Assembly: GCA_907165275.2 (NCBI GenBank)
Contig: OU015675.1
Location: 5,163,501 to 5,227,500, forward strand
Direction of reading: 5' to 3'
DNA from: Zygaena filipendulae
Taxonomy: Eukaryota; Arthropoda; Insecta; Lepidoptera; Zygaenidae
DNA: 64,000 bases
Shown: positions 45,305 to 56,300 of the stretch, piece after piece
How positions within the stretch are numbered: position 1 is the first letter of the stretch
Layout of the letters: every line of letters starts with the position of its first letter
Program-made: the position numbers and the translations under genes
Notes under the pieces: generated by a model
What the model saw: only the letters and a program-made list of their open reading frames with translations
What the model was told of the DNA's origin: nothing
Database searches by the model: none

Positions 45305-45725
45305 TGAAAATTACTTCACGTGATCACATAGATATCACGAAAAGATGAAGTTTGACCTACCAACACGATGAGTCTGTAACTTGCAGTTTCGGAGATATGA
45401 GCTGTCGAAAATTTGACCATGTGATCACATAGATATCACAAAACATGAAGTTTGAGTACCAACGTGATATGACTGCGTCCTATAGTTTCGGAGTTATAAG
45501 CGTTCAAAAATTTTGTCACGTGAACACATAGATACCACGAAAACATGAAGTTTAAACAGCAACATGATGGGGTTGTCTCATACTAGTTTCGAGGGTATGA
45601 GCTTTACAAAAAAAAAAATTGTTTTTGAAGATATTAAAAATTTGATCACGTGGTCACATAGACACAATAAAAATATGAAGTTGTACCAACATTATATGGC
45701 TGCGTGTCATTGCTGATTGCATCGA
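45305..45725. repeat. Four imperfect ~100-bp tandem units with CACGTG
   Basis: CACGTGATCACATAGATATC at 45317 recurs as CATGTGATCACATAGATATC (45418), CACGTGAACACATAGATACC (45517) and CACGTGGTCACATAGACAC (45647). Each is followed by CACGAAAA(C/G)ATGAAGTTT-like and AGTTTCGGAG(A/T)TAT-like words. Three of the four keep the E-box CACGTG. Confidence 0.85.
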
Positions 45726-45729
45726 AGAT

Positions 45730-46770
45730 AAAAGTTAAATTACCCTGGGCCGTGGTGAGATACAACCATTCGAAAATATGGTCTCTCTCTTTTACGCATC
45801 GAGAAAACAAGAAAGAGATAGCAAGAATTTATGCAACACAAAAATATAAAATACTTGTACGGGCTACCTGTAGCTTATAAGGTATACCTACTTGTACGGG
45901 ACTCAAAACAAAATGTAGTTATGCCTTCGCTTCTACTACTTCGCTTCGGCTACTAAATACCTACCAACTATATCAGTAATATGTATATTCCAAATTCAAT
46001 TCTAAATTATCCCGGTAGGTAAAATTGTCAAAACTCACGGCTCAACGCCGCGACACCTTTCGATCCTTTTGGAACTCACTACAAACTACTGCATTCGGGG
46101 GACTTGTCAGTCTACAGCCAAACCACAGCTGTTTATAGACCGGGCCGCCATTTTCGTACACATATACTGTATACGCTCTCACACAAGTAAGAGATTCGAC
46201 CAAAATTTAATATTTTTGAAATGCTTATAATTATGTTATTTGTTCACTATCTGCAAAGATTTGAGACTTATGCGGCATCGAAACAAGTAGAAGTATTTTA
46301 TTAAATAAAGTCTAATAAATAAAAATAGCCGTAGTGCAAGAAAACTCGGTAGGCAATTTGTATGAAAACTAGCCCTAACACCCGCACCTTAATACTATAT
46401 TGAATCAATGCCCTTTCTAGAGTGGGTCAAAGAGCGAAAATTAAATGCCATCTTTGTTTACTTCAAACATTTATTAACCGACATTAATTATTATGAAGAA
46501 TTCATTAGAAACTGTAACCAAAAGGCTGATAAGAATCCAAAAAGTTTCTTATTATTCTAAATTACTGTCATTGGTATTGTATTCTTGAATAATATTACTG
46601 TTTAAATAACATCAATGATAAATTACAACTGTTAAGAGTCCTATAAATACATTATTAGTTAGATAAAAAGAAACGGTTCCTCTGTCATTGTCTTACAACT
46701 ATAGAATAGTAAGAATCATCAGTCTTTTAATAAACAGAAATTATAATTATCAAGTTGTATATTTCCAATA
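45730..46770. other. Non-coding stretch, no gene seen
   Basis: A GC-richer piece at 46035-46165 has no recognisable coding signal; the rest is AT-rich. Confidence 0.45.
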
Positions 46771-46771
46771 G

Positions 46772-47113
46772 TTACGGTGCGTACAGACCGCATAATGTGG
46801 ACACTGAATGTTATATACCATATTGTATACCTTAGTCACTTTAGTTTTTTTTTGTTTTTCGTTTATTAAGTATTTAAACGTACAACAGTCGCTGCCGCAG
46901 CTAGTGAAACGTCCTCTCAGTGACGACATTGTGGATAGCATAGCACTGAAGAACGAGAAATGACAATGGTTGTATCACATTGTTATATTCGATTGTTATT
47001 CTAATGTGTACACTCTTATTTTACGTTGCCATTGTAAATAACAATGTTAAAAAGTGTGACGTGTTACATAACGCAAGTTATCTAACATGTTACATAGTCT
47101 GTACGCACCGTAA
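46772..47113. mobile_element. Element with 17-bp perfect inverted ends
   Basis: TTACGGTGCGTACAGAC at 46772 and GTCTGTACGCACCGTAA at 47097 are exact inverted repeats, 342 bp overall. Inside, a plus-strand frame ends in the residues QLVKRPLSDDIVDSIALKNE and a stop, which may be a transposase remnant. No target duplication was found. Confidence 0.65.
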
Positions 47114-47119
47114 TGTAAT

Positions 47120-48565
47120 GTATTCAAAAAGACGAAAGACTTTAGAAATAATTGGCACGTTAGTTATGACACATTGTTAGCTTTCTTCTAACTCTAAAAG
47201 TTTTTTTTTGTCATTAACAATAATATAATTATAGGTAATTACTAATTAGTAAATTATTCGAAAAGTGTTCGGAAATAATTGAAATTTAACAAGTTTATTT
47301 GTTTTATGTTTCAGTCTTCCAAACGTTATCTCCGATGCGGTGTTCGACAGTGTCCTGGGGAAAAATCAATAAATTGTTTTAATTAACAGAATCTTGATGA
47401 ATGTGGCTTTGGGCCGTGGCCCGTGGCAGAATACTCGCTTCTTAATCCTCTAACAACGCACGTAGGCACGAGTCTAGGATCAGTCTCTACTCTTTTAAGA
47501 TTCGTCCTTACGGGTGCTTAAAGCTTGAAGATGATTGCAGCTAGAGCGGACTGTCCAATTCAAAGACATTGGATTTGCCTCTTGGTCCTCGATAAAAATT
47601 CAAAAACTCAAATAAATAGTAAATAAATAAATATAATATATAATTAATAGATTAAAATTGTTAAATGTAATTTATGGAACTATCGAATTCTGAAATAAAG
47701 ATTATTATTATTATTATTATAAAGCAGTGTGTGTGACAAGCTCAAAAGTGATATTCATGAAAATACTGTAGAACCAACTCTATCAATTTGGCTGATTACG
47801 GGAAGAGATGGAACTTTTGCTTGTATTTTTATGTGATTTTTTTATTATAATAAGTTGGTTATACAACTTGGTTACACTTGATTACTTGATGGTTTGTTCT
47901 GTGTACGCCCGTGAAGGGTCTTGATATATTCCGAAACTCACACGGGTGATATCGCGTGATACAGCTAGTTTGTGCCTATTTAAATATCAAGTTACTCATA
48001 TTTTAAACTGTAAATTTTATTTACTGTAATTATTACTATTATTATTACTTGCTGTAATTTACATTTATTTTCTTTTTGTATTTATTTTCTTTTTTTATTC
48101 ATTTTTGGTATCATATAAACTTTATTATTATTATTTGTGATTAATTCAATTAGATCAAAACTTAACTCTTCGTCCACTAGGATTTTTTTGAATCCATTGG
48201 AAGATATATTTGGATTTTCATCCACCCTTATGAACGATGAGCCACTATAGTACAATTTACAAAATATGTAATCAAATGATCGCTTGGAATATCTAAAACA
48301 CATGAAAACATATTCAAATATGAGTGGATACTCGGAAGCTAATTATTTCATGTCCAAATGAGTCGAGTTGAACACAATTTCCGTGTCAGATTTATAATAT
48401 TATCAATCAGGCCGAGCTGCTATAAATTGAGTGTAACCAAGTCTCTCACTAACAAGCCCTAATTGATGATGCCAGAACGTTACATGGAGTTTGACTCGAA
48501 TCTCAGTGGAGTGTATTGACCGCTTATATGCAACCGTATATAAGGTACAGATGGAGCATTTCACT
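47120..48565. other. Non-coding stretch
   Basis: It holds a strong plus-strand acceptor-like site at 47305-47320 (see findings), a GC-richer piece at 47410-47600, an (ATT)n microsatellite at about 47697-47720, and a Helitron 3' fragment at 47895-47968 (CCGAAACTCACACGGGTGAT, ATACAGCTAG). No established gene. Confidence 0.45.
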
Positions 48566-48570
48566 ATATA

Positions 48571-48695
48571 AAATTTACTTAATTAGTCAAAGGCCAATTA
48601 ACATTAACTAAATGAACGTCTCTGATTGCGGCAATTTTGTATTAAAAATCTTTACTTAAAATTAAGTAATCTTTAAAACTACTGTAGTGCGGCCG
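48571..48695. mobile_element. Foldback MITE, subfamily B, half copy
   Basis: Only one arm: ACTTAATTAGTCAAAGGCCA, GAACGTCTCTGATTGCGGCA, ATCTTTACTTAAAATTAAGT and GTAGTGCGGCCG. The other arm is deleted. Confidence 0.75.
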
Positions 48696-49367
48696 TAAGA
48701 TTTGAAACATTAGTGCCCTTTATAAACACGAGCTACTCGTTATAGAAAATCATATCTTTCTAGGTATTCCATTGAAAGAGAAACAACAACAATAAATACT
48801 TTTTTAAATAAATGAAATAGAAATACATATTTGTAAGACTTCCATCGTTGGTTAATTAAAATGTTTCTCTCACTTCGAGTAAAAAAACAACCACCACCAA
48901 TTAAATTTTTACAGACTTCATTTGAGTTCCAATCATCGTATTTCTCAAAAAAAAAAAAAATATCCAAAAAAAAAAACTCCATAATATGTCGGTATAGGTA
49001 CCTATTTGTAGCGCTAAATTATAATGGAAGTTACAAAGATCGCCCCAACTGAAAACAATCTCTGGGGCACTATTTAGCTGTCATTTATTAGCCGAATTGA
49101 GCTTGAGTAATGAAGCCGTGTTGGTCTTTTGGGAAATCTCGAGTCAGCGCCCGTAACGAATTAGCTCGGCGTTTAGCTGAGAAATTAACTGAACGTTAAC
49201 TATGTCAGTGTTAGATTGTACCTACATAGGAATGTTACTTGTATGTGCACTTGATGTTGATTGTTGAAGGCACTTGCTATTTACTAAATTATATCGACAT
49301 AAGTTAAATTTAAAGTTTGGTGAAATTTTAACACCAATGTCTACAATGGTTTATATGTTATGCCCGC

Positions 49368-49592
49368 ACTACACTATCGCCGATGATCGTTGATCGTGTG
49401 ACCGTGTAATCGGCGATAATGTGGACATATTAACGCAACCACAGGCGATTCCCTTTGATGCGTGCCCAAAAACCGACAATTCACGGGTCGCAGGCGATCA
49501 TAGACGAAGATCGGCGAGTACGGCCGAGTATGCCATGCCTTCTACACTATCGTGCTCGCGCGTAATTGTCTGTACTCGGCGATTATGTAGTG
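49368..49592. mobile_element. GC-rich MITE-like element, 225 bp
   Basis: CACTACACTATCGCCGA and TCGGCGATTATGTAGTG are inverted ends (15 of 17 match). Further GGCGAT/ATCGCC words repeat inside. The open frame at 49421-49816 arises from this GC-rich repeat plus the next MITE and is not a gene. Confidence 0.6.
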
Positions 49593-49724
49593 GAGATAAT
49601 AGATCTTTGCACGTCTGTCTAAAATTATTGTTTGGATGTTATTTTAACTTTACTGTAAAGTTTTATCTAAAGCTCTTATTACACTTGGGTAAAGTTAATC
49701 TTCTAAATTTAGAAACAACTATAA

Positions 49725-49961
49725 CCGCCGCACTCAGTGTCGACTTTAATGATTACTTAGTTAAGTATAGATTTTTAAAACAAAACTGCCGCAATCAGAC
49801 AAGTTTAATAAATTAATGTTAATTGGCATTTAACTAATTAAGTTACCTCTCATTAAATGCCAATTAAGATTAATTTACTGAACGTCTCTGATTGCGGCAG
49901 TTTTGTTTTAAAAATCTATACTTAACTAAGTAATCATTAAAGTCGACTATGAGTGCGGCGG
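49725..49961 (+). mobile_element. 237-bp foldback MITE, copy 4
   Basis: Ends CCGCCGCACTCAGTGTCGAC and GTCGACTATGAGTGCGGCGG, exactly 237 bp. The flanks are TAA and TTA, so the duplication is mutated or extends the palindrome. It lies 290 bp from the last visible Dscam-like exon. Confidence 0.9.
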
Positions 49962-50250
49962 TTAGTCTTCTAAATTTAAAAGCTTCGAAATGATTCAGAC
50001 AGTCACAAACCATCCTAACCTGTATATTTTAGAATGTTAACTTGCTAAATGCAATTACGCTTGGCTAAATTCAGCAACTACTGATCTAAGACGAATAAAT
50101 TCAGCCAAGTGTAAAAAGCGTTAAAAGGGATGGGTGAGTAGATACAGAAAATTGCCTTGAAACAACGTGTTTTAACTACGCTACGTGATTTTGAACATTA
50201 TGAAACGCGGCGTAGGTAAAGTGGTGAAAACAGGTGAAGTTATCACTTAC

Positions 50251-50328
50251 TCCTCGGCATCCCTGAGACGGTAGCCTTAGACGTGCTGTCACTGTCATCA
50301 GACTCCGAACGGTTTTGGAAACTGGTTT
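50251..50328 (-). CDS. Dscam-like: Dscam-like exon K (cytoplasmic tail, acidic serine cluster)
   Basis: The acceptor TTCGTTACAG; the donor AGG A|GTAAGT. It encodes TSFQNRSESDDSDSTSKATV and SGMPR. The SESDDSDS cluster is a casein-kinase-2-like target. The phase (1 to 1) and the strong splice sites support it, although it is only 78 bases and lies 7.3 kb from exon J. Its 78-base length is a multiple of three, so it could be skipped without breaking the frame. Confidence 0.85.
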
Positions 50329-53300
50329 CTGTAACGAAGAAGACAATCGGATAGATGTAATGCATAAATAATTTGTTGATGAGTGCAAAAATTTGCACGC
50401 ACGCACGCTAATCGAGAGGTCCCGGATGCGATTTGATGAATACAGGGTTCCAATTTCCAGTCTGGGCGTGTTTAAATATATTTATACCATACTAGCTGTC
50501 CCCCGCGGTTTCACCCGCAGTAATTCTGAAGTTCCCGCGGGAATTCCGGGATAAAAACTATCCTATCTTTTATCCCGTTAATAAAAATGGTTACCAAATT
50601 TTGTCAAAATCCGTTCAGTAGTTTAGGAGTCCATCGCGGACAAACAACGTGACACGTGATTCATATATGGACACATACATAAGCAATAATGTGTTAACCC
50701 ACACTGGAGAAATTTTGAGTAAATTAAAGTTTTAAAATTATAGCGCCATTTTGTGCAAAACTTTTGATGTTCAATATTCAGTTACATATTTAAACAATGT
50801 AATAAGGTAATCATATATTTAAAAAACGTTCTCTGACTCTCAATAAATCGTTCTGAATCAATAACTTCATTTTGTGGGTTAACATGTTATTGCTTATCTG
50901 CGTCCATATATTAGATAGACTAGCTGTCCTCCGCGATTTCATTCGCGGTAATTTCGGAGTTCCCGCGGGAATTCCGGGAAAAAGAACTCTTTGTACCCCT
51001 GACAGTAGTTTACGGTGATAAGCAGATCCCCGCATTAATTCCGGAGTTACCGCGGGAATTCCGGGATAAAAACTATCCTATCTTTTGAGTTGGACTATAT
51101 TTGAAATGGTTACAAAATTTTATCAAAATCCGTTCAGTAGTTTCGGAGTCCATCGCGGACAAACAACGTGACACGTGATTTATATATATTAGATAAGATA
51201 AGATTATATAAATGGAATATATACAACATATTGTACTATGTTTGGTTTCCACGACACAAGCTCGTAACTTACTGTGGGATCAAGTAGATCTGTGTGTTGT
51301 GAGTGTTATTATTACTATGCGGTGCTCCAGTCATCTGTCAGCTGCTATTTTATTCACTCTGAGGTAAATAAGTGGTTTCTTGAGAGAAAACCGTGTAATA
51401 CCGGGTGTAAGGTTAATCGGTCGTCTGGACGTATTGAAGAATTGTGTTCAGTTATTGATTTTCGTTCCAAATAGGTACATATTATATATTAAAAAAAAAA
51501 AAATCATAAAAAAACATGAAAAATTAGCGCGCATACAGCTGACGCGCTGATGGACGGTTCATACCCATCTTAAGGGTCATTCAACGGCCCTTTACTTTGT
51601 TAAAGGATTGGCTTTTTACCTATCTAAACTAAATTAATGTTTGTTTGTGTGTAATGTTTTAATATTACTTAATTTTAAGTAAAGATTTTTAAAACAAAAC
51701 TGCCGCAATCAGAGATGTTCATTAATGTTAATTGGCATTTAACTGTATTTAACTTAATTAGTGAATTGCCAATTAAAATTAATTTAATTAGCGTCTCTGA
51801 GTGCGGCAGTTCTGTTTTTATAATCTTTACTTAAAAATAAGTAATCATTAAAACGACTCTGGGTGCGGCAGCAGATCCGCCCACAGAACTTAGTTATAAA
51901 AGGAGTCATCAATCAACAGACTTCAGTCTTGCGTTCGCAAAACAAATTATCTGAATGGAATAATATCCTCCCAACACATCAGACCCAACTAAAAAGTGAA
52001 CGCTTACGAATGGTGCCATTAATCTAGATATTAACTTAGATAGAGATTAATGGATATTACAAGGAAAATATAATCGAAGTGACGGCTCGTTGTGAGCAGC
52101 TCTCTGTAGCTAAGGGATTTCAGAAGAAAGAATAGGAAGAAAGAAGGCGGTTTCTGGAGATTAATTTAAGTTGTGCTGTTTAACGGCCGCACTCAGAGTC
52201 GACTTTAATGATTACTTAGTTAAGTATAGATTTTTAAAACAAAACTGCCGCAATCAGAGACGTTCAGTAAATTAATGTTAATTGGCATTTAATGAGATGT
52301 AACTTAATTAGTTAAATGCCAATTAACATTAATTCATTAAACTTGTCTGATTGCGGCAGTTTTGTTTTAAAAATCTATACTTAACTAAGTAATCATTAAA
52401 GTCGACTCTGAGTGCGGCGGTAAAATTGGTAACTTTTAACTTTTGTCCTCGGATTCGATTGCGTGGAGTTTGAAAAAACACCGACGTGATTGCAGCAGTA
52501 AACAGTACACAGCTAATTTATGATTAAAAATTTTGTCAGTATACCTCCTCTAAACCGATTGTGATGGAATAAAACTAAAGTTTTGAGTTAGCTTTTACGA
52601 ATGGTATCTGTAAGAAGATTATGAGGGCTCCTGTATGAACCTATACAAGTGTCAGAAATGATTAAGTAGGTATAAGGTGTGGTAAAATTAGCTGCAAATA
52701 TTTACATGGTTGAAAGTATACACCGTTATAAACATGTTCAAATAGAAAATTAAAAATAAATTAAAAATAAATTCAAATAAAATAAAATTAAATCAAAAAG
52801 AAAACAACCTGTGAAGGCGCTCGCCGCTCAATCGCTTTACACAGCTTCACACACACTGAGCTGACCAGCTGATGCATCGCTCGCTGTGTGCGTGGCGCGT
52901 GCCTTGTACATATACGTATTAGTGAACCACGTGTATTGTGTACCTTGTGATTGTAGTTGTAATGTTTTTGTAATGATTTTTTTTTCCTCATATTCTGAAA
53001 ACCTACCGAAGTTATAACAGAATTTTTTCGCTTACTTATCCTATTTGTAACGTAGACTTTCAGCTCAGTTAATTTTACCACATTTTATATTATAAGTACG
53101 TATTATACGTAGGTACTAAAATCAATAGTTTGTTTTGCGGATATGTTATGATAATTGAGCGTATGCCTATTTGAAATTCTGATTAAAATCAAAACACGAT
53201 TACGATTCTCGATTAAGAAAAAAATATTAAGTAACCTACTTCCAATTCAATCGCAGAACGCTTGTTTCTTAAAAACATTGATTTCCCGAAATTCGAGACT

Positions 53301-56300
53301 TGATTTAATAAGAAGGAATTATTTATCGAGTTAGTACCTAAATATCAATTTGCGAAGATATATTTCTGGTAAGTGCTAAGTTAATTTGCAACTGAACTTG
53401 GAAAATACTTATTTTATTAAAATTTGCTAATTTCTGTGACAACTTTTGTAGGATATAATAAAAGGAAGAAGAGCCTTTCTAAAGTTAAATAATTAAGACA
53501 GTTAAGACTGAAGCAATACAGTTTCATTGAATGGAAAGATGGAGTTGTAAAATTTGAAAGACAAAAGACAATCACACCCACGCAACGGGTTATTAAGGAT
53601 AATTGGAACGGATCGAGGGCTGTGAAGGGTTCGATGATAAATTTTATTTGTGACGAGTGTCCAAAGCGAAACGTAAAGTGTGGTCACCGGATCACGGCTC
53701 TGAACTGGAGACTGTCCTAGATATGCGAACCGAATAAACGAAATTCAGCTGTTGTAAAAAAATTTCGCCTGATATTTTTAAATCATCGCTTTGTTCGCAA
53801 TATGGAATTGATATAAATGTTGATTTGAATTTTCGTTTATACTTAATTGATTAATTTTCTCATTTAGGCATATGAACAACAGTTAATTTTTCAGTCCTAA
53901 TCACGGAACAGTTTTCGATTTTAAAAGCTGAATTTTTTGGTTCACGAATTAAGATTTGAATGTTTTAATTAAATTTAAGAGATGCATCTTTTCTACTTAG
54001 TTTCCAAGTTAATAAATAGATAAAAAATTACTTGGATTAACATACTAGGTAATTAAAATTTAGGCAAAGTCATTCTAAAAAAGAATTCCTGGGTATCCAT
54101 AAACAATTGCAGAGGTGCGAAAGCCGGTCGATGAAAGATTAATAAAAATAAAAGTTAATAAAAAGGTTGGAAGTATCTATTGCTAATTATAATGGGAAAA
54201 TTTTATATGGCAGGTAAGTCCTCAGTAGTTATCGTCAGAAATCAATAAGTCTAGACTCTGCGCAAGGATATCCAAACAATGAATTATTCAATAGTAGCTA
54301 TTAAAATTCGTATTGAAATAACTTCAATTAAAACGATAGCTATTCGAACCTTCATCTCCGCTGTTCCAATGGTATCGGAAAAATTTACGAGCTCCGAGCG
54401 TCTCGTAATTCAAAAGCAACATGGCCACTGTAGTTTCTGCTGACTCGGGAATACTGTGGATATCGGATGGTTAGGATTGTATGCTTTTATTTTTAAACTA
54501 GCTATTCCATGCGGTTTCACCCTCGTTTTTGAAGTTCCCGCGAGAATTCAGCGATAAAAATACTCTATGTCCTTTTCTGTACCTCTGACAATGTGTATAC
54601 AAAATTTTGGTTAAAAAGTACGTAGGTTACTTAAATAAAAAAAATGCGTGAGTGTCGCGGAACACTTGGAGAGAACGAAGATTTTGCACCTCGTAGTTTT
54701 CGAAAAAGAAAAAACCAATAAGCTACCAATAATAAATAATCTTTCCAAAAATCATTAACCATAACCAATAAGCGCGCACCTATGGCATCATGACGGAAAA
54801 TTTCTTTCACGCATGAAATCCATAGTGTGCGATAAAGAACTTCGTTCTAAAAATCGAATATTCAAGAATGATAGGAAATAAACGAGTGTGGTATTTGTGT
54901 GTACACGCTTAATAAGTAAAATTTATGAAAAGTTCTACATCATCGTGCTTACTTAGAACCTCCACCCTTTTAGAAGTCGGTCAAAAACCATGGGAATTGA
55001 ACCTGTGCCTAAGCAGTATTATACCATAATTATATGACTATAAGCATTTGGCTATAGTAACTATAAATCTAATATATATAAATCACGTGTCACGTTGTTT
55101 GTCCGCGATGGACTCCGAAACTACTGAACGGTTTTTTATAAAATTTTGCAACCATTTATAATATGGTCCAACTTAAAAGATAGGATAGTTTTTATCCCGG
55201 AATTCCCGCGGGAACTGAAGGACATAGAGTACTTTTTTCCCGCAACCTCCGCGGGAACTCCGAAATTACCGCGGATGAAATCGCGGGGGACAGCTAGTAT
55301 CACTATAAAAAATTATACACAATATTTTATAAAGACAGAAACAATAAGTGCAACATACGCGAGTAAATTACGTACACAACGAAAGTAAAAGCATTCGAAT
55401 TTTAAAAACACAAACTAAAAAATTAGTAAAGTGTGTTGTGGAGTTTTTGGAGGGAATCAAAGATGGCGGTGCCGTTATATATTTTAGTGTCGATTAAAAC
55501 GAGCTGTATTAGACAATAATTTATAGTGATGGTAGTGCGTAGTATATATTATTATTACTCTGAGGTGATGGTTTTCTATGTGCCCAAGAAGATATTTTGA
55601 CATTTGAGCTGATTTCTTCGGTATCCTGCAAGAGCTCCGAGAATGTTCTTCAATCTATAGTAGCATGGCTTGTAATTTCAAACCGTACCTATAACGATGC
55701 TAAATGCTAATAGCTATTTATATATTTATCTAATTTATTTTACTAGAATCAGACTAAATGCAAAAGTCGAAAGTTTATAAAAAGAATTAGAAAGAAAAAG
55801 TATGTTGTACTCCTTTCACCTTTTTACAACATTACTAAATCCGTGGATTAATAGAGTGACAATGTAACACGGGTCATTTTAGGACCGATCGCCTCGCTTC
55901 CAATAGTTTCAATTGCTGCCGCCATAGTCGAGACCGTCTCGAATACATCTAGAGAGTTCTCACTAATTGGATGGTCACCGCGAATTCAGTCGACAATAAA
56001 CTCATTCTCAGGTCAATCTACCAAGTAGAAGTAGCTAAGTTTTCCACCCTTTGTTTACTAATTTCACTCCTTAAAAAGAAATTCTTCATTTGGAAAGAAT
56101 GGCCCAATATAATCTTCAATCGTTTAGGTTGAATTTCAAATAACCCTTTCTCAGTGCTTGCTTACTTTATAAAAATCTAGTTTTGTCCATTTCCAATTTT
56201 TTTTTAATCAGTCCGTTATAGTCAGGATATGTAGATAATGTCACCGTAAAATTATAAAAAACGTAACGTTTAAAAACGGTTGGCATTGCCGTAAAGTTTA

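Noticed and set aside
46860..46945. Serine-rich minus-strand frame (MLSTMSSLRGRFTSC) as a Dscam tail exon
   Set aside because: A good acceptor precedes it, but the phase does not fit exon K and it lies inside the 17-bp inverted-end element.
49421..49816. 131-codon plus-strand frame as a gene
   Set aside because: It is made of a GC-rich MITE-like element and the left arm of the 237-bp MITE.
8086..52425. Repeated palindromic copies as a CRISPR array
   Set aside because: The copies are kilobases apart, 237 bp long, with target-site duplications and no spacer pattern, in an animal genome.
52788..53081. Minus-strand 97-codon frame as a coding exon
   Set aside because: It has no ATG, no domain and no splice pair in a fitting phase; it arises from a small CpG-rich intronic spot.
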